Assembly (NCBI GenBank): GCA_964584315.1 | Contig: CAZOZO010000002.1 | Span: forward strand, 82,863-146,862 | DNA from: CAXXOK01 sp964584315 | GTDB lineage: Bacteria; Bacillota; Clostridia; Christensenellales; Aristaeellaceae | Direction of reading: 5' to 3' | DNA length: 64,000 bases | In this document: piece by piece, positions 27,187 to 36,057 of the stretch | How the letters are laid out: every line of letters begins with the position of its first letter | Numbering within the stretch: position 1 is the stretch's first letter | Translations under genes and position numbers: made by a program | Notes under the pieces: model-generated | Database searches by the model: none | The model's input: only the letters and a program-made list of their open reading frames with translations | What the model was told of the DNA's origin: nothing

Positions 27187-27857
27187 ATCTTCTTCACCGC
27201 CATATAACCCAGGCCGCGCACGGCCACCAGCTCAAACTCCGGGTAGTCCTCAAAGCGGCGGCGCAGGCGGTTGATATGCACGTTCACCGTGGTATCAGCG
27301 CTGTCGCTCTCCATGCCCCATATCTCGTCCATCAGCTGGATGCGAGTGAATATCTTGTCCGGGTAGCTGAGCAATTTATAGAGCAGGTAAAATTCCTTTT
27401 GCGGCAGCGTTTGCCTGTCCTCGCCGCGTGTCACCGTCAGCGAGTCGTACAGTAGCGTAACCTCGCCGATCACGAGCTTGCGTTCGCTCACGATCTGCGC
27501 GCGCCGTAGCAGCGCGCGGATGCGCAGCAGCATCTCCTCCATATCGACGGGCTTGGTCATATAATCGTCCGTGCCCACGAGGAAGCCCTTGTGCTTGTCC
27601 GTCGGCATCTGCTTGGCGGTGATCATCAAAATGGGCGTGTTTACACCGTTTTCACGCAGCTCCTGCGTAAAGGCGTAGCCGTCCACCTTGGGCATCATCA
27701 CATCCAAAAGCACGATGTCAATGTGATGCTCGTCCATCACGCGCAGGGCTTCCTCACCGTCCTGCGCGGTAAACACCTCGTACCCGCTGCGGCGCAGCAC
27801 GGTCTCCATCAGCCTGCGGGTGTTTTCGTTATCCTCCGCCACCAGCACGTGGAACAT
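27183..27857 (-). CDS. OmpR-family response regulator
   Basis: This 224-residue regulator has a receiver domain with acidic AEDNEN, phospho-acceptor Asp near residue 52 (DIVLLDVMMP) and Lys in DDYMTKPVD. A winged-helix effector domain ends ADTTVNVHINRLRRRFED and VAVRGLGYMAVKK. The ATG at 27857 was chosen because GGGAGATGAGG precedes it; the frame open to 27953 overlaps the promoter. Its stop overlaps the kinase start. It presumably controls the downstream efflux genes and its own operon. Confidence 0.95.
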   Translation of the reverse strand: MFHVLVAEDNENTRRLMETVLRRSGYEVFTAQDGEEALRVMDEHHIDIVLLDVMMPKVDGYAFTQELRENGVNTPILMITAKQMPTDKHKGFLVGTDDYMTKPVDMEEMLLRIRALLRRAQIVSERKLVIGEVTLLYDSLTVTRGEDRQTLPQKEFYLLYKLLSYPDKIFTRIQLMDEIWGMESDSADTTVNVHINRLRRRFEDYPEFELVAVRGLGYMAVKKI

Positions 27858-27927
27858 ATCCTCATCTCCCGTTTCATCGGCGCGCGAAGCCTGTGCGCAG
27901 CGGTCGCTCGCGTATCCCCGCAGCATC

Positions 27928-27933
27928 AGTATA
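27928..27933 (-). promoter_or_regulatory. Probable -10 box of the TCS/ABC efflux operon
   Basis: TATACT on the minus strand at 27933-27928 lies about 70 bp before the response regulator start. A weak TTTTGG-like -35 is 16 bp upstream. The promoter could depend on an activator such as the response regulator itself (inference). Confidence 0.45.
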
Positions 27934-28012
27934 CCACAGGTAAATGAACCCAAAATAACGTCTTGTTGGAATTTTGTTTTGCCCCTTCACGGCGCGTCGG
28001 TGCTCCAGCACA

Positions 28013-28048
28013 TAAAAAAGCGCCTGCCGCTTGGCAGACGCTTTTTTT
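28013..28048. terminator. Strong hairpin terminator after the PNPOx-like gene
   Basis: AAAGCG-C-CTGCC pairs with GGCAG-A-CGCTTT across a GCTT loop and is flanked by A6 and T7, so it can work on either strand. On the minus strand it lies 17 bp past the stop at 28065. Confidence 0.85.
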
Positions 28049-28064
28049 ACGCATGGCGCTTTGC

Positions 28065-28535
28065 CTACAGGTGTTCCTTGCAGGCCATCTCCGCCACTGT
28101 CAGCTTCAGTACCGTTACGCTCGCGGCCTGCGTATCGGTGAAAGTCCAATCATCCCGTTCGCTGTGGTGGGCCACGATGCGGCGCAGCGCGTTCTTCTTC
28201 TCCGCCAAATCCTCCACAAAAGCCACCTCGCCGGTGCCGATCACACTCTGGAAACGAAACGAGAACTCGCACCCCGTTTCGGCGGCGTGCGTGAGATGGT
28301 TCGTATCCAGCTCGAAGCCCACGCGCGGGTTTTGGGCCAGCAGATCCAGCTTTCTGCCCTGCTTTGCGCAGTGAACGTAGAAAACTGAAGCATCTCCCTC
28401 CCGCAGGTAGCCGAAGTTCAGGGGCACCACGTAGGGTGTGCTTTCGGTGGCAATGCCCAGTCGCAGGCAATCGCACGCTTCGATGATCTCGTCTATGCGA
28501 CGCAGATCGGTCACTTCACGGTCTTTCCTTCGCAT
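28065..28535 (-). CDS. Pyridoxamine 5'-phosphate oxidase-like flavin-binding protein
   Basis: This 156-residue protein fits the PNPOx-like / NimA-type split-barrel family that binds FMN. It begins RRKDREVTDLRRIDEIIEAC, followed by CLRLGIATESTPYVVPLNFGY and VFYVHCAKQGRKLDLLAQNP, then VGFELDTN, a middle SFRFQSVIGTGEVAFVEDL and LRRIVAHHSE. Members are often annotated as flavin-nucleotide-binding proteins or 5-nitroimidazole reductases; the substrate here is unknown. The ATG at 28535 follows GGGGGAG at six bases. It lies about 100 bp after the cupin pseudogene and may be a separate transcript or the tail of the sugar operon. Confidence 0.85.
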   Translation of the reverse strand: MRRKDREVTDLRRIDEIIEACDCLRLGIATESTPYVVPLNFGYLREGDASVFYVHCAKQGRKLDLLAQNPRVGFELDTNHLTHAAETGCEFSFRFQSVIGTGEVAFVEDLAEKKNALRRIVAHHSERDDWTFTDTQAASVTVLKLTVAEMACKEHL

Positions 28536-28636
28536 ATCGCTCCCCCGTTTTTCATGATTCTCATCCGTCACGGGTTGGGCTCAGACGACCTGCCCGCGAA
28601 AAGCCCGTCCGCGCGGTAGGCGTGGCGCTCGCCATT

Positions 28637-29028
28637 TTACGTGTGCGAGTACACGCCCTCGTCCGGGAAGAAGCAGGTGTCCTTCGCGTCCACGGTGCCG
28701 AAGTCCAGGGTGCGCAGCGGCTCGACGCTTACGTTATCGAACATGTGTGCGATGCCCTCTCCCGCAGGCTTGCCCAGAAAATCACCCGCGACAACGGTAC
28801 GCATTGCATCGTTCAGACGCAGCATGCCGTTGCCGGACAGAACGCAGAAAACTCCTCCTGCATGCTGTGTTGATGGGATCGGATGCTGTACGCCCCTTGC
28901 GGAACAGTGTCAAGGTTCGCATGCCTACGGTTCCCCAACAGTTTGCCAAGCACGCGTGTGGTCAGGCCAAGCCTGTCCAGCCAGGTCAGATCCGCGGGCA
29001 TGTGCCCGTTATCCCCGTTGTAAGGCAT
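28637..29028 (-). pseudogene. Cupin-domain protein broken by a one-base frameshift near 28850
   Basis: Two overlapping minus-strand frames together form one cupin of about 130 residues. The first part (start 29028, MPYNGDNGHMPADLTWLD) reaches cupin motif 1, GAYSIRSHQHSMQEE, then shifts and stops. The second frame continues with VFCVLSGNGMLRLND and cupin motif 2, GDFLGKPAGEGIAHMFDN, ending SHT at 28637. One extra base near 28850 would restore a full HXHX3E and GX5PXGX4HX3N cupin. It lies 13 bp after the sugar symporter gene, so it belongs to the carbohydrate operon. It may be a true pseudogene or an assembly error, as a scaffold gap lies 550 bp away. Confidence 0.8.
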
Positions 29029-29041
29029 AGCTCGTCCGTCT

Positions 29042-30479
29042 TCACTGCTGCCCGTCGCCTTCCTCCGCCGCGGCGCCTTCAGCGGCAATATCGCCGCGGG
29101 CTTTCAGTTCGCCCAGTATTTCCGCATAGCGTTTCTCATCGATGCGGAACTTGGTCATATAGATGATATAGCCAACCACGATGGCGGCCAGCGGCAGCAG
29201 GAGCATCGCCACCTTGAGCTGGGTGATGCCCTGCGGCAGCACATCCGCAGGCGAGGCCGCTTCGTTGATGCCGGTCACGATCAGCGTAAAGCCCATCACA
29301 CCGCTGGCAATCGCCCCGCCAAGCTTATTGATAAACGGTTGCACCGAGAAGGTAACGCTCTCGTTGCGCTTGCCCAGCTTGAGCTGGCCGTACTCGATGG
29401 TGTNNNNNNNNNNNNNNNNNNNNNNNNNNNNNNNNNNNNNNNNNNNNNNNNNNCATCTGGATAAACGCCTCGCCCACGAAGATCAGCACGCCCGCAATGC
29501 CGATGTAGAGCATGTTGCTGGGCGCGAAGAAGAAGATCAGGTAGCCCGCCACCACCAGCGAGATGGCCAGCGTATAGAGCTTACGGCGGGAAAGGAGCCT
29601 GCGCACCAGCGTGAACACGCTCAGCGCCGTCAGCTGCGACACGCCCAGCACTGCGGAAAACGCCGTGTACATGTTCTCGTCGCCATAGGCGTACTTGAAG
29701 TAGTGCACGCCAAAGCTGGTCGTGGTGCAATAGCCGATCATGAACAGCGACATGGAGATAGCCACCCACAGCAGCTGATCGTTCTTGAGAATCACGCCAA
29801 ACATTTGCCGCAGGGTGGTTTTCTCTTCCTGCTTGAAGTAGTCGCGCCGCTCCTTCACGCCAAACAGCGTGAACAGCTGGAATCCAAGCATCAGCACCAC
29901 GATGATGGCCGCCAGGATGAACCAACCCTTCGTATTGCTGCCGGTCAGCGCAATCAGCGCGTTTTTGGCGGGGATGATAGCCACCACCACCGCAAACAGG
30001 CCCACATCTGCGCAGATACGCGCGAACGAGCCGATTTTCTCGCGCTGCTTCTGGTCGGTGGTCAGCGCAGGCATCATGGACCAGTAAGCGATGTCGTTCA
30101 GGCCGTAAAACACGTCCCACAGCAGGTAGAAGCCGCCCATGACCGCCGCGCAGGCCCAGCCTGTGAGGCCGAAATCGAAGAACATGCCCAGCATGAACAC
30201 GCCGCCCAGAAGTGCGCCCACGAGGATCCAGGGTTTGAACTTGCCAAAGCGGCTGTGCGTGTTATCCACCACCAGACCCATGAGGGGGTCGTTGAACGCG
30301 TCGAACACGCGCAGCACCAGCATCACGGTGGTGATGATCGCAAGGGTCTGGTTGCTTACGTTCAGCGCCTCGGTGATGTAGACCATCAGGTACATGCTCA
30401 CCATGGTGTAGAACATGTCGCGGCCAACGGTGCCCAGTCCGAAGAAGTAATGGTTTCGCCGGTCGATGCGGTTGTCCAT
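29042..30479 (-). CDS. GPH-family sugar:cation symporter (MelB type), interrupted by a scaffold gap
   Basis: The protein belongs to the glycoside-pentoside-hexuronide symporters: an N-terminal DNRIDRRNHYFFGLGTVGRD, MVYITEALNVSNQTL, the signature DAFNDPLMGLVVDNTHSRFGKFKPW (in two overlapping pieces), and about twelve membrane helices. The run of 50 N at 29404-29453 falls in the last third, and the written gap puts the two sides in different frames. After the gap the family continues clearly with TIEYGQLKLGKRNESVTFSV and PFINKLGGAIASGVMG. Co-occurrence with GH36, GH13 and GH1 genes in the same operon indicates uptake of galactosides or glucosides. The start follows AAAGGAG. Confidence 0.88.
29404..29453. 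other. Assembly gap (50 N)
   Basis: Fifty undetermined bases interrupt the symporter gene. The left and right coding parts match the same family, so the gap is a scaffold placeholder rather than a biological break. Its true length is not 50, because 50 bases do not keep the reading frame. Confidence 0.97.
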
Positions 30480-30492
30480 GCGCCTATCTCCT

Positions 30493-32850
30493 TTACATCA
30501 TGGCGGCTTCGCCGCCTTGGATATCCGTTATCACGTAGAGGCTTGATCCAAAATCCCCCAGCAGACGGGTATTCTGGTTGTAGCCTGTGCCGACGAACTG
30601 ATTATTCAGCAGCACGCCGTTCATCAGCGCAGCGCCGTAGCCCTCGTAGCGCTCCACGCAGTCGGTTAGGCAATACCAGCGGTTGACAAGCCGAAGCAAC
30701 CATCCGTCCGGGTCGAGCGATAGGGGCATGATATGCTTGACCAGCCCGCCAAAGCGCCGGATGAACAGGCTTTGCGGACGTGTTTGAATGCGGTAACGGC
30801 GCTCGGGATCAAGGCCATGCAGTCGCAGGCGATCGAAACCCTCGCTCGCGGTGGTCTGTGTCTGGTAAAAGCCGCATACGCCCATCGCCCTGTCCTTGGT
30901 GACGCAGTGCCAAACAGTTTTGTTCGCCTTTTCCGCCTCGCCGCGCCAGAACGTGCCGTACTGGAACACCCGGCGGTACCGTTTGTAAAAGGCGATCTGC
31001 CGCCGCACCTCGCGCCGCTGCACATGGCTCAGGTATTTCAAATCCAGCTCGTACCCAAGGCAGCCGAATGCCGCCACGTTGAAGCGCGTTGGCAGGGGCG
31101 TTTCACGAAGGGTTTGCTGGTGCGGCGCCTCGCTCACATGCGCACCCATGCTCGACAGTGGATAGAGCAGGCTCAGCCCGCCCTGAATGGCCAGCCGCTC
31201 GATGGGGTCGGTATCGTCCGATGCCCATATCTGCGGTGAAAAGCAGAGCATACCCAGATCGAACCGGTTGCCACCGCTGCTGCAGCTCTCCAGCAGGATG
31301 TGCGGGCGCGGGCGGAAAATGCGCTCCAGCACGTTATACAGCCCCAGCATGTAACGGTGGTAAAACTCACCCTGGTTGGCAAGGAACGGCGAGCATGCGT
31401 CGCTGATGTGCCGGTTGTAATCCCACTTGACATAGTCGATGGCGCAGGTGTCCAGGATATGCGTGACCTGCGCTACGATATAGTCGCGCACGGCAGGATT
31501 GGTAAGGTCCAGCACCAGCTGGTTGCGTCCAAGGGCGGGTGTCTTCCCTGGCGTTTGCAGCGCCCAGTCCGGGTGCGCCCGGTACAGGTCGCTGTTTGGG
31601 TTCACCATTTCCGGCTCGAACCAAAGGCCAAACATCATGCCCATGCGGTGGATGCGGCGCGAGAATTCCGAAAGCCCCCGGGGTAGCTTCCGGCGGTTCA
31701 CGGCATAGTCGCCGAGCCCCGCGTTGTCGCTGTCCCTGCCTGCAAACCAGCCGTCGTCCAGCACGAACAGCTCCACGCCCACCTTTTGGGCACGGCGCGC
31801 GAGCCTCAGCAGTTTGCCCCGGGTAAACTTAAAAAAATGGGCTTCCCAGTTGTTGAGCACCACGGGGCGCTCGCGCCCCTGCCAGTCCCCGCGCACCACA
31901 TGCGCGTTCACAAAGGCGTGAAAGCGTTGCGAAAGGCCGCCCATTCCCTCCGGCGAGCAACACATGACCGCCTCCGGCGTTTCAAACTGCTGGCCCTGCG
32001 AAAGCTGCCATTCAAAGCAGTGCGGGCTCAAGCCAAGCGCCACACGCACGATGTCGTGATTGGAGAGCTCCACAGCCCCGTAATGATTGCCGCTGTATAG
32101 CAAATTAAAGCCGTAGGCATAACCCGCCGTTTCGGTGGTGCCCGCCGCCGCCAGCACGAAGCCCGGGTTGTGGCGGTTGCTGCTGTCGCCGGTGGTGCTG
32201 CTGTTCACATGCACGCCGTAGGTCACGGCCCGCTCGTGCGCGTGCGCCTCCTTGATCCAGCCTCCATCCAGCGTGATCAGGCGGTAGCGGTCGTTAGGCA
32301 TATCCACCATCAGGCTCAAAAGCCTGCGGATGGTCAGCGGGGCTTCGTTGCCATTGGTCAGCACCGCCCGCCGCGCGATCACGTCCGTCTCGGTGTACAC
32401 GGTATAGAGAAGGGTCAGCGTGACGCGGTTGCTCTCGTCCAGCATCGTAAGCAGCAGCGTGTCGCAATCCTCCGCACCGCCCTGCGCGGTGGGCAGGCCG
32501 CTCATCGGCTCAGCACCAGCGTGCACCGCATGGCTTTGGTAGCGGAAATCGGCGGTGTAGGTGCCATCCGGCATTTTGAGCTCGGCAGGCGTTTCGCGAT
32601 AGTCTCCCTTCCCGATGCCCGACCACTCCAGGCACATCGTGTCCAGGCAATAGGTAGGGTCGCTCTGGTCATAGAGCACGCTACCGCCGATGACCGCCGT
32701 ACGCTTGAGCATGAGCGGCTCCACAGGCTGGTCGTCCGGCAGGCGCACGCCGTAGTACAGGTGCTCCAGATGCCCGAACGGCGTCACGCGGAACCAATAG
32801 CTGGTGGTGCGCGTTATCAGGCGGAACAGGCCACTTTCGTGCGCGATCAT
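30493..32850 (-). CDS. Alpha-galactosidase, glycoside hydrolase family 36
   Basis: This 785-residue enzyme has the length and motifs of bacterial GH36 alpha-galactosidases, which release terminal alpha-1,6-galactose from melibiose and raffinose-type sugars with retention. The N-terminal beta-sandwich is followed by the TIM barrel with NNWEAHFFKFT, LFVLDDGWFAGRDSD and GLWFEPEMVNPNSDLY. The catalytic nucleophile is in YVKWDYNRHI (Asp about 477), and WASDDTDPIERL (about 542-553) carries the acid/base aspartate. No signal peptide is present, so it acts on imported sugars. It overlaps the GH13 gene by ATGA and lies 13 bp before the symporter gene. Confidence 0.96.
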   Translation of the reverse strand: MIAHESGLFRLITRTTSYWFRVTPFGHLEHLYYGVRLPDDQPVEPLMLKRTAVIGGSVLYDQSDPTYCLDTMCLEWSGIGKGDYRETPAELKMPDGTYTADFRYQSHAVHAGAEPMSGLPTAQGGAEDCDTLLLTMLDESNRVTLTLLYTVYTETDVIARRAVLTNGNEAPLTIRRLLSLMVDMPNDRYRLITLDGGWIKEAHAHERAVTYGVHVNSSTTGDSSNRHNPGFVLAAAGTTETAGYAYGFNLLYSGNHYGAVELSNHDIVRVALGLSPHCFEWQLSQGQQFETPEAVMCCSPEGMGGLSQRFHAFVNAHVVRGDWQGRERPVVLNNWEAHFFKFTRGKLLRLARRAQKVGVELFVLDDGWFAGRDSDNAGLGDYAVNRRKLPRGLSEFSRRIHRMGMMFGLWFEPEMVNPNSDLYRAHPDWALQTPGKTPALGRNQLVLDLTNPAVRDYIVAQVTHILDTCAIDYVKWDYNRHISDACSPFLANQGEFYHRYMLGLYNVLERIFRPRPHILLESCSSGGNRFDLGMLCFSPQIWASDDTDPIERLAIQGGLSLLYPLSSMGAHVSEAPHQQTLRETPLPTRFNVAAFGCLGYELDLKYLSHVQRREVRRQIAFYKRYRRVFQYGTFWRGEAEKANKTVWHCVTKDRAMGVCGFYQTQTTASEGFDRLRLHGLDPERRYRIQTRPQSLFIRRFGGLVKHIMPLSLDPDGWLLRLVNRWYCLTDCVERYEGYGAALMNGVLLNNQFVGTGYNQNTRLLGDFGSSLYVITDIQGGEAAMM

Positions 32851-34481
32851 GGCTTCGCCTCCCCCACCTGCATGCGCAGTACCACCGCTTCAAACGGGGC
32901 AAGCCGCCCTGCATAGGTTTTGAGCCCCATGTTGGATGCAACGACCTCGCCAGCTGCTTCCGCACGCGCAGGGTGGCGGCTCAGGTTCAGCAGCACGGTG
33001 TAACGCTCGCCGCTTCGCGTGCGCGCGTAGGCCATCACGCGGCGGTTGGCAAACAGCGGCGCAAAGTCGCCGTATTTGAGCGTCTCGCTGCCCGCGCGCA
33101 GGGCGATCATTTGCTTGTAGTAGCCCAGCACGGAATGCTCGTCGCCCCGTTGGGCCTCGTAGTTGATGGTCGTGTGGTTGCCGTTGACAGGGAGCCACGG
33201 CGTGCCGGTCGTAAAACCCGCCTGCGGCCCCGCCGTCCACTGCACGGGCGTGCGGGCGTTGTCGCGCGAGGCCTGCCGTATCCACCGCCAGCGCAGGAAC
33301 GCGGGGATGCCGCGCGACTTCATCAGCCTGTCGATGTTGAAGCTCTCCACGTCCTTGAGGTCGGCAAGGCTCTTCAGGTCAAAGTTCGTCATGCCGATTT
33401 CCTGCCCCTGATACACATACGGCGTGCCGCGCAAGGTCATGAGCATGGTGGCCAGTAGCTTGGCGCTGCGCTCGCGGTAGCGCCTGTCGTCGCCATAATG
33501 CGATACGATGCGCGGCTGGTCGTGGTTTTCAAGGTAGAGCGCGTTCCAGCTTAACCCCTGCTGCCACTTTGTGTACACGCGCAGCAGATTTTTGGCTTTG
33601 AATGGCTTGGGGATGTAACGGGCAATGCGCCTGTCCACCTCGAGGTGGTCAAAGTAGAAGAGCATATCCAGCTCCCCTCGCTCCGGCTCGCACAGGTCGC
33701 GCGCCTCCGCCAGGTCGACCATCGCACACTCTCCCACAGCGAAGCAATCATAGCGCGCAAGCACCTCACGCCGCAGCTCCCGCAAAATGCGATGGTTTCC
33801 CTCCTGCGATTTGTAGTGCTCCAGGCCCGTGATTGCCACGCGGGGTTTGCCATCCTCCAGCGAGGTCTTATAGATCACGTTGATCACATCGCAGCGGAAG
33901 CCCGATGCGCCCCTGTCCAGCCAGAAGCGCATGATGTCCTTGACCTCCTCCACCACCTTGGGGTTGTGGTAGTTGAGGTCCGGCTGCTTCTTGTCAAACA
34001 GGTGCAGGTAATACTCGCCGCTTTTTTCGTCCTTTTGCCACACGGTGCCCATGAAAAATCCTGTCCAGTTGTTGGGCAGGCTTCCATTCGGTTTTGCGGG
34101 CCGCCAGATGTAGTAGTCGCGGTAGGGACTGTGCGGGTCTCGGCTCTGCTGGAACCACTCATGCTCGTCCGACGTGTGGTTGATCACCAGATCCATGATG
34201 ATTTTTAGATCGCGCTTTCTGGCCTCGTCAAACAGTCGATCCATGTCCGCGAGGGTACCAAACTTGGGGTTTACATCCCGGTAGTCGCTGATGTCGTAGC
34301 CATTGTCCGCGTCGGGTGAGCGGTAGACCGGCGAAAGCCAGATGATGCCCGCGCCAAGCGCCTTGATATCGTCCAGATGGTCGATGATGCCTTGAATATC
34401 GCCGATGCCGTCTCCATTGGTGTCCTGAAAGCTGCGCGGGTATACCTGATAAACTACCCGCTCCTGCCACCATGCGCCCAT
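32847..34481 (-). CDS. Alpha-glucosidase, glycoside hydrolase family 13 (oligo-1,6-glucosidase/dextranase-like)
   Basis: This 544-residue enzyme has all conserved GH13 regions: DLVINHTSDEHEWF (region I), GFRCDVIN with nucleophile Asp198 (II), AVGECAM with acid/base Glu251 (III), and ENHDQPR with Asp321 (IV). The N-terminal WQERVVYQVYPRSFQDTNGD and the pattern around DVINVIYK are those of oligo-1,6-glucosidases, sucrose isomerases and trehalose-6-phosphate hydrolases; which applies cannot be decided here. It lacks a signal peptide. It is preceded by the GH1 gene and overlaps the GH36 start, which supports cytoplasmic breakdown of mixed alpha-linked oligosaccharides. Confidence 0.94.
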   Translation of the reverse strand: MGAWWQERVVYQVYPRSFQDTNGDGIGDIQGIIDHLDDIKALGAGIIWLSPVYRSPDADNGYDISDYRDVNPKFGTLADMDRLFDEARKRDLKIIMDLVINHTSDEHEWFQQSRDPHSPYRDYYIWRPAKPNGSLPNNWTGFFMGTVWQKDEKSGEYYLHLFDKKQPDLNYHNPKVVEEVKDIMRFWLDRGASGFRCDVINVIYKTSLEDGKPRVAITGLEHYKSQEGNHRILRELRREVLARYDCFAVGECAMVDLAEARDLCEPERGELDMLFYFDHLEVDRRIARYIPKPFKAKNLLRVYTKWQQGLSWNALYLENHDQPRIVSHYGDDRRYRERSAKLLATMLMTLRGTPYVYQGQEIGMTNFDLKSLADLKDVESFNIDRLMKSRGIPAFLRWRWIRQASRDNARTPVQWTAGPQAGFTTGTPWLPVNGNHTTINYEAQRGDEHSVLGYYKQMIALRAGSETLKYGDFAPLFANRRVMAYARTRSGERYTVLLNLSRHPARAEAAGEVVASNMGLKTYAGRLAPFEAVVLRMQVGEAKP

Positions 34482-34497
34482 GCGCCGCCCTCCCTTC

Positions 34498-35790
34498 CTA
34501 TGCGTTATAGTGGTATTGCTGCGGTGCGACGTAGGTGTCGATCATCGCCTCGGTCACGCCCTGCGCTCTGATCACCTCACTGAAGAACCGCCCGCTCTGC
34601 TTGACCGTGCGCACCTGCGTTTCGTAGTCGATATGCACCAGCCCAAAGCGCGGCGTTTCTCCCTCCGCCCACTCAAAGTTGTCGACAAAGCACCAGTGGT
34701 AATAGCGCTCCACGGGCAGGTCGCTCTCACACAGGGCCTTCAGGTGCTCGTACAGGTAGCGGCAACGGAAGCTGTCCGTATTGTCGCAGGTGCCGTTCTC
34801 GGTCACATAGATGGGCAAAGGATGGATATTGTACAGCTTGCGCGCGCATTCCACGATGCCCTGCGGGTATATCTCCCAGCCGAGGTCGTTGACCGGGGAG
34901 CCTTTTCGGGTACCGTCGCCAAGGTTCGCTACGGTGGAGCGCGTGTAGTAGTTGAGGGCGATAAAGTCGCAGTACAGGCCGCGCTTCGCCCCGCACAGGT
35001 TGCGGATGGGGAACGTGAAGCGTCCTATACCCATCGCCTTGCTCAGCGCGCCCTGGAAAAAGCGTTCCGTCGCCCAGGCGAACAGGCGGTGCAGCGGGTT
35101 CCATGGGTTCCTGGGCGCAAACACGCGCAGATGGTTGGCGTAGCTTACGCGTGTGCCTGTAACGCCCATATCCGCCTGCAAGGCGTGGATAAGGCGATAG
35201 GTCTCGATGTGCGCCGCGGCCAGCACGCTCATCACATGCAGCGCGCGCCCCATGGATCGTTCGCCCGGCGGCCAGCTGCCAAAGAAGTAGCCACTGGTGG
35301 CGTACACGTTGGGCTCGTTGATCGTGATGTATTCGGTCACGCGCGGGCCGAACGCCGTTACCATCTTCTCCACGAAGCGGCTGAAGTAATGGATATTGCC
35401 CGTCTTTTCAAACGCGCCGACGTTTTCAAACCACATGGGGTTGGTGAAGTGGTGCAGTGTTACCAGCGGCTTGATGCCATAGGAGAGCAACAGATCGACC
35501 TCCGCCACGTAATGGGCGATGGCCGCCTCGTCAAACACATTGTCCTGCGGCTCAACACGCGCCCATTCCACGCCGATGCGGGCAATCTGCATGCCCATGT
35601 CGCGCATGAGCGTATCGTCCTCCCGCCAGCGGTTGAAATGGTCGTTCGCGCGCGCGGGCGAAGCGCCATCCGCGATGTGCCCTTTGCGAAACCAGTCCAT
35701 CCAGCTGTGATCCAAGTCGCCGCCTTCGATCTGGGTGGCGGCACTGGCGGTGCCCAGCAGCATCCCGTCCTTCAGTTGAAACGTATTCAC
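34498..35790 (-). CDS. Beta-glucosidase/6-phospho-beta-glucosidase, glycoside hydrolase family 1
   Basis: This 430-residue GH1 enzyme has the acid/base Glu in TINEPNVYA (about 159) and the nucleophile Glu in YVTENGTCD (about 331), plus GTASAATQIEGG near the N-terminus and RYYHWCFVDNFEWAEG near the C-terminus. GH1 enzymes hydrolyse beta-glucosides or beta-galactosides with retention. No phospho-sugar transporter is nearby, so an unphosphorylated substrate is more likely. The start is GTG at 35790 with GGAGG six bases upstream; the frame open to 35847 lies over the promoter. It is the first gene of the sugar operon and diverges from the XRE-TPR regulator gene. Confidence 0.93.
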   Translation of the reverse strand: MNTFQLKDGMLLGTASAATQIEGGDLDHSWMDWFRKGHIADGASPARANDHFNRWREDDTLMRDMGMQIARIGVEWARVEPQDNVFDEAAIAHYVAEVDLLLSYGIKPLVTLHHFTNPMWFENVGAFEKTGNIHYFSRFVEKMVTAFGPRVTEYITINEPNVYATSGYFFGSWPPGERSMGRALHVMSVLAAAHIETYRLIHALQADMGVTGTRVSYANHLRVFAPRNPWNPLHRLFAWATERFFQGALSKAMGIGRFTFPIRNLCGAKRGLYCDFIALNYYTRSTVANLGDGTRKGSPVNDLGWEIYPQGIVECARKLYNIHPLPIYVTENGTCDNTDSFRCRYLYEHLKALCESDLPVERYYHWCFVDNFEWAEGETPRFGLVHIDYETQVRTVKQSGRFFSEVIRAQGVTEAMIDTYVAPQQYHYNA

Positions 35791-35855
35791 GGTGCGCCTC
35801 CTGCATCTATATTGGCCCTGTGACCCGCTGATGAAAAACAAACCCAATTGTGACG

Positions 35856-35884
35856 ATTATACCACAAAGCCAGTGAGGATTAAA
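35856..35884 (-). promoter_or_regulatory. Promoter of the GH1-GH13-GH36-symporter operon
   Basis: On the minus strand TTTAAT (35884-35879) and TGGTATAAT (extended -10, hexamer at 35861-35856) are 17 bp apart, about 66 bp before the GTG start. The divergent XRE gene promoter is about 130 bp away, and no palindromic operator was recognised between them. Confidence 0.65.
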
Positions 35885-36011
35885 ATGGGTGGGACGCATT
35901 TCCTGCGCGCGGCACGGGCTCCCCGTGTATCAGCGCGATTGACAAAAGCGTCGGTATCCGCTTCGGTATCGCCACGGTTGACTTTGTCACGTAAAATCAA
36001 CTGCCGTTCCA

Positions 36012-36039
36012 TTGATTTCCTGCGCGAGCGCGGTATAAT
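36012..36039 (+). promoter_or_regulatory. Promoter of the XRE-TPR regulator gene
   Basis: TTGATT (36012-36017) and TATAAT (36034-36039) are 16 bp apart. Transcription would begin near 36046, only about 12 bases before the ATG at 36058, so the leader is very short. Confidence 0.75.
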
Positions 36040-36057
36040 ACACGCGGGGTGAGGGAA

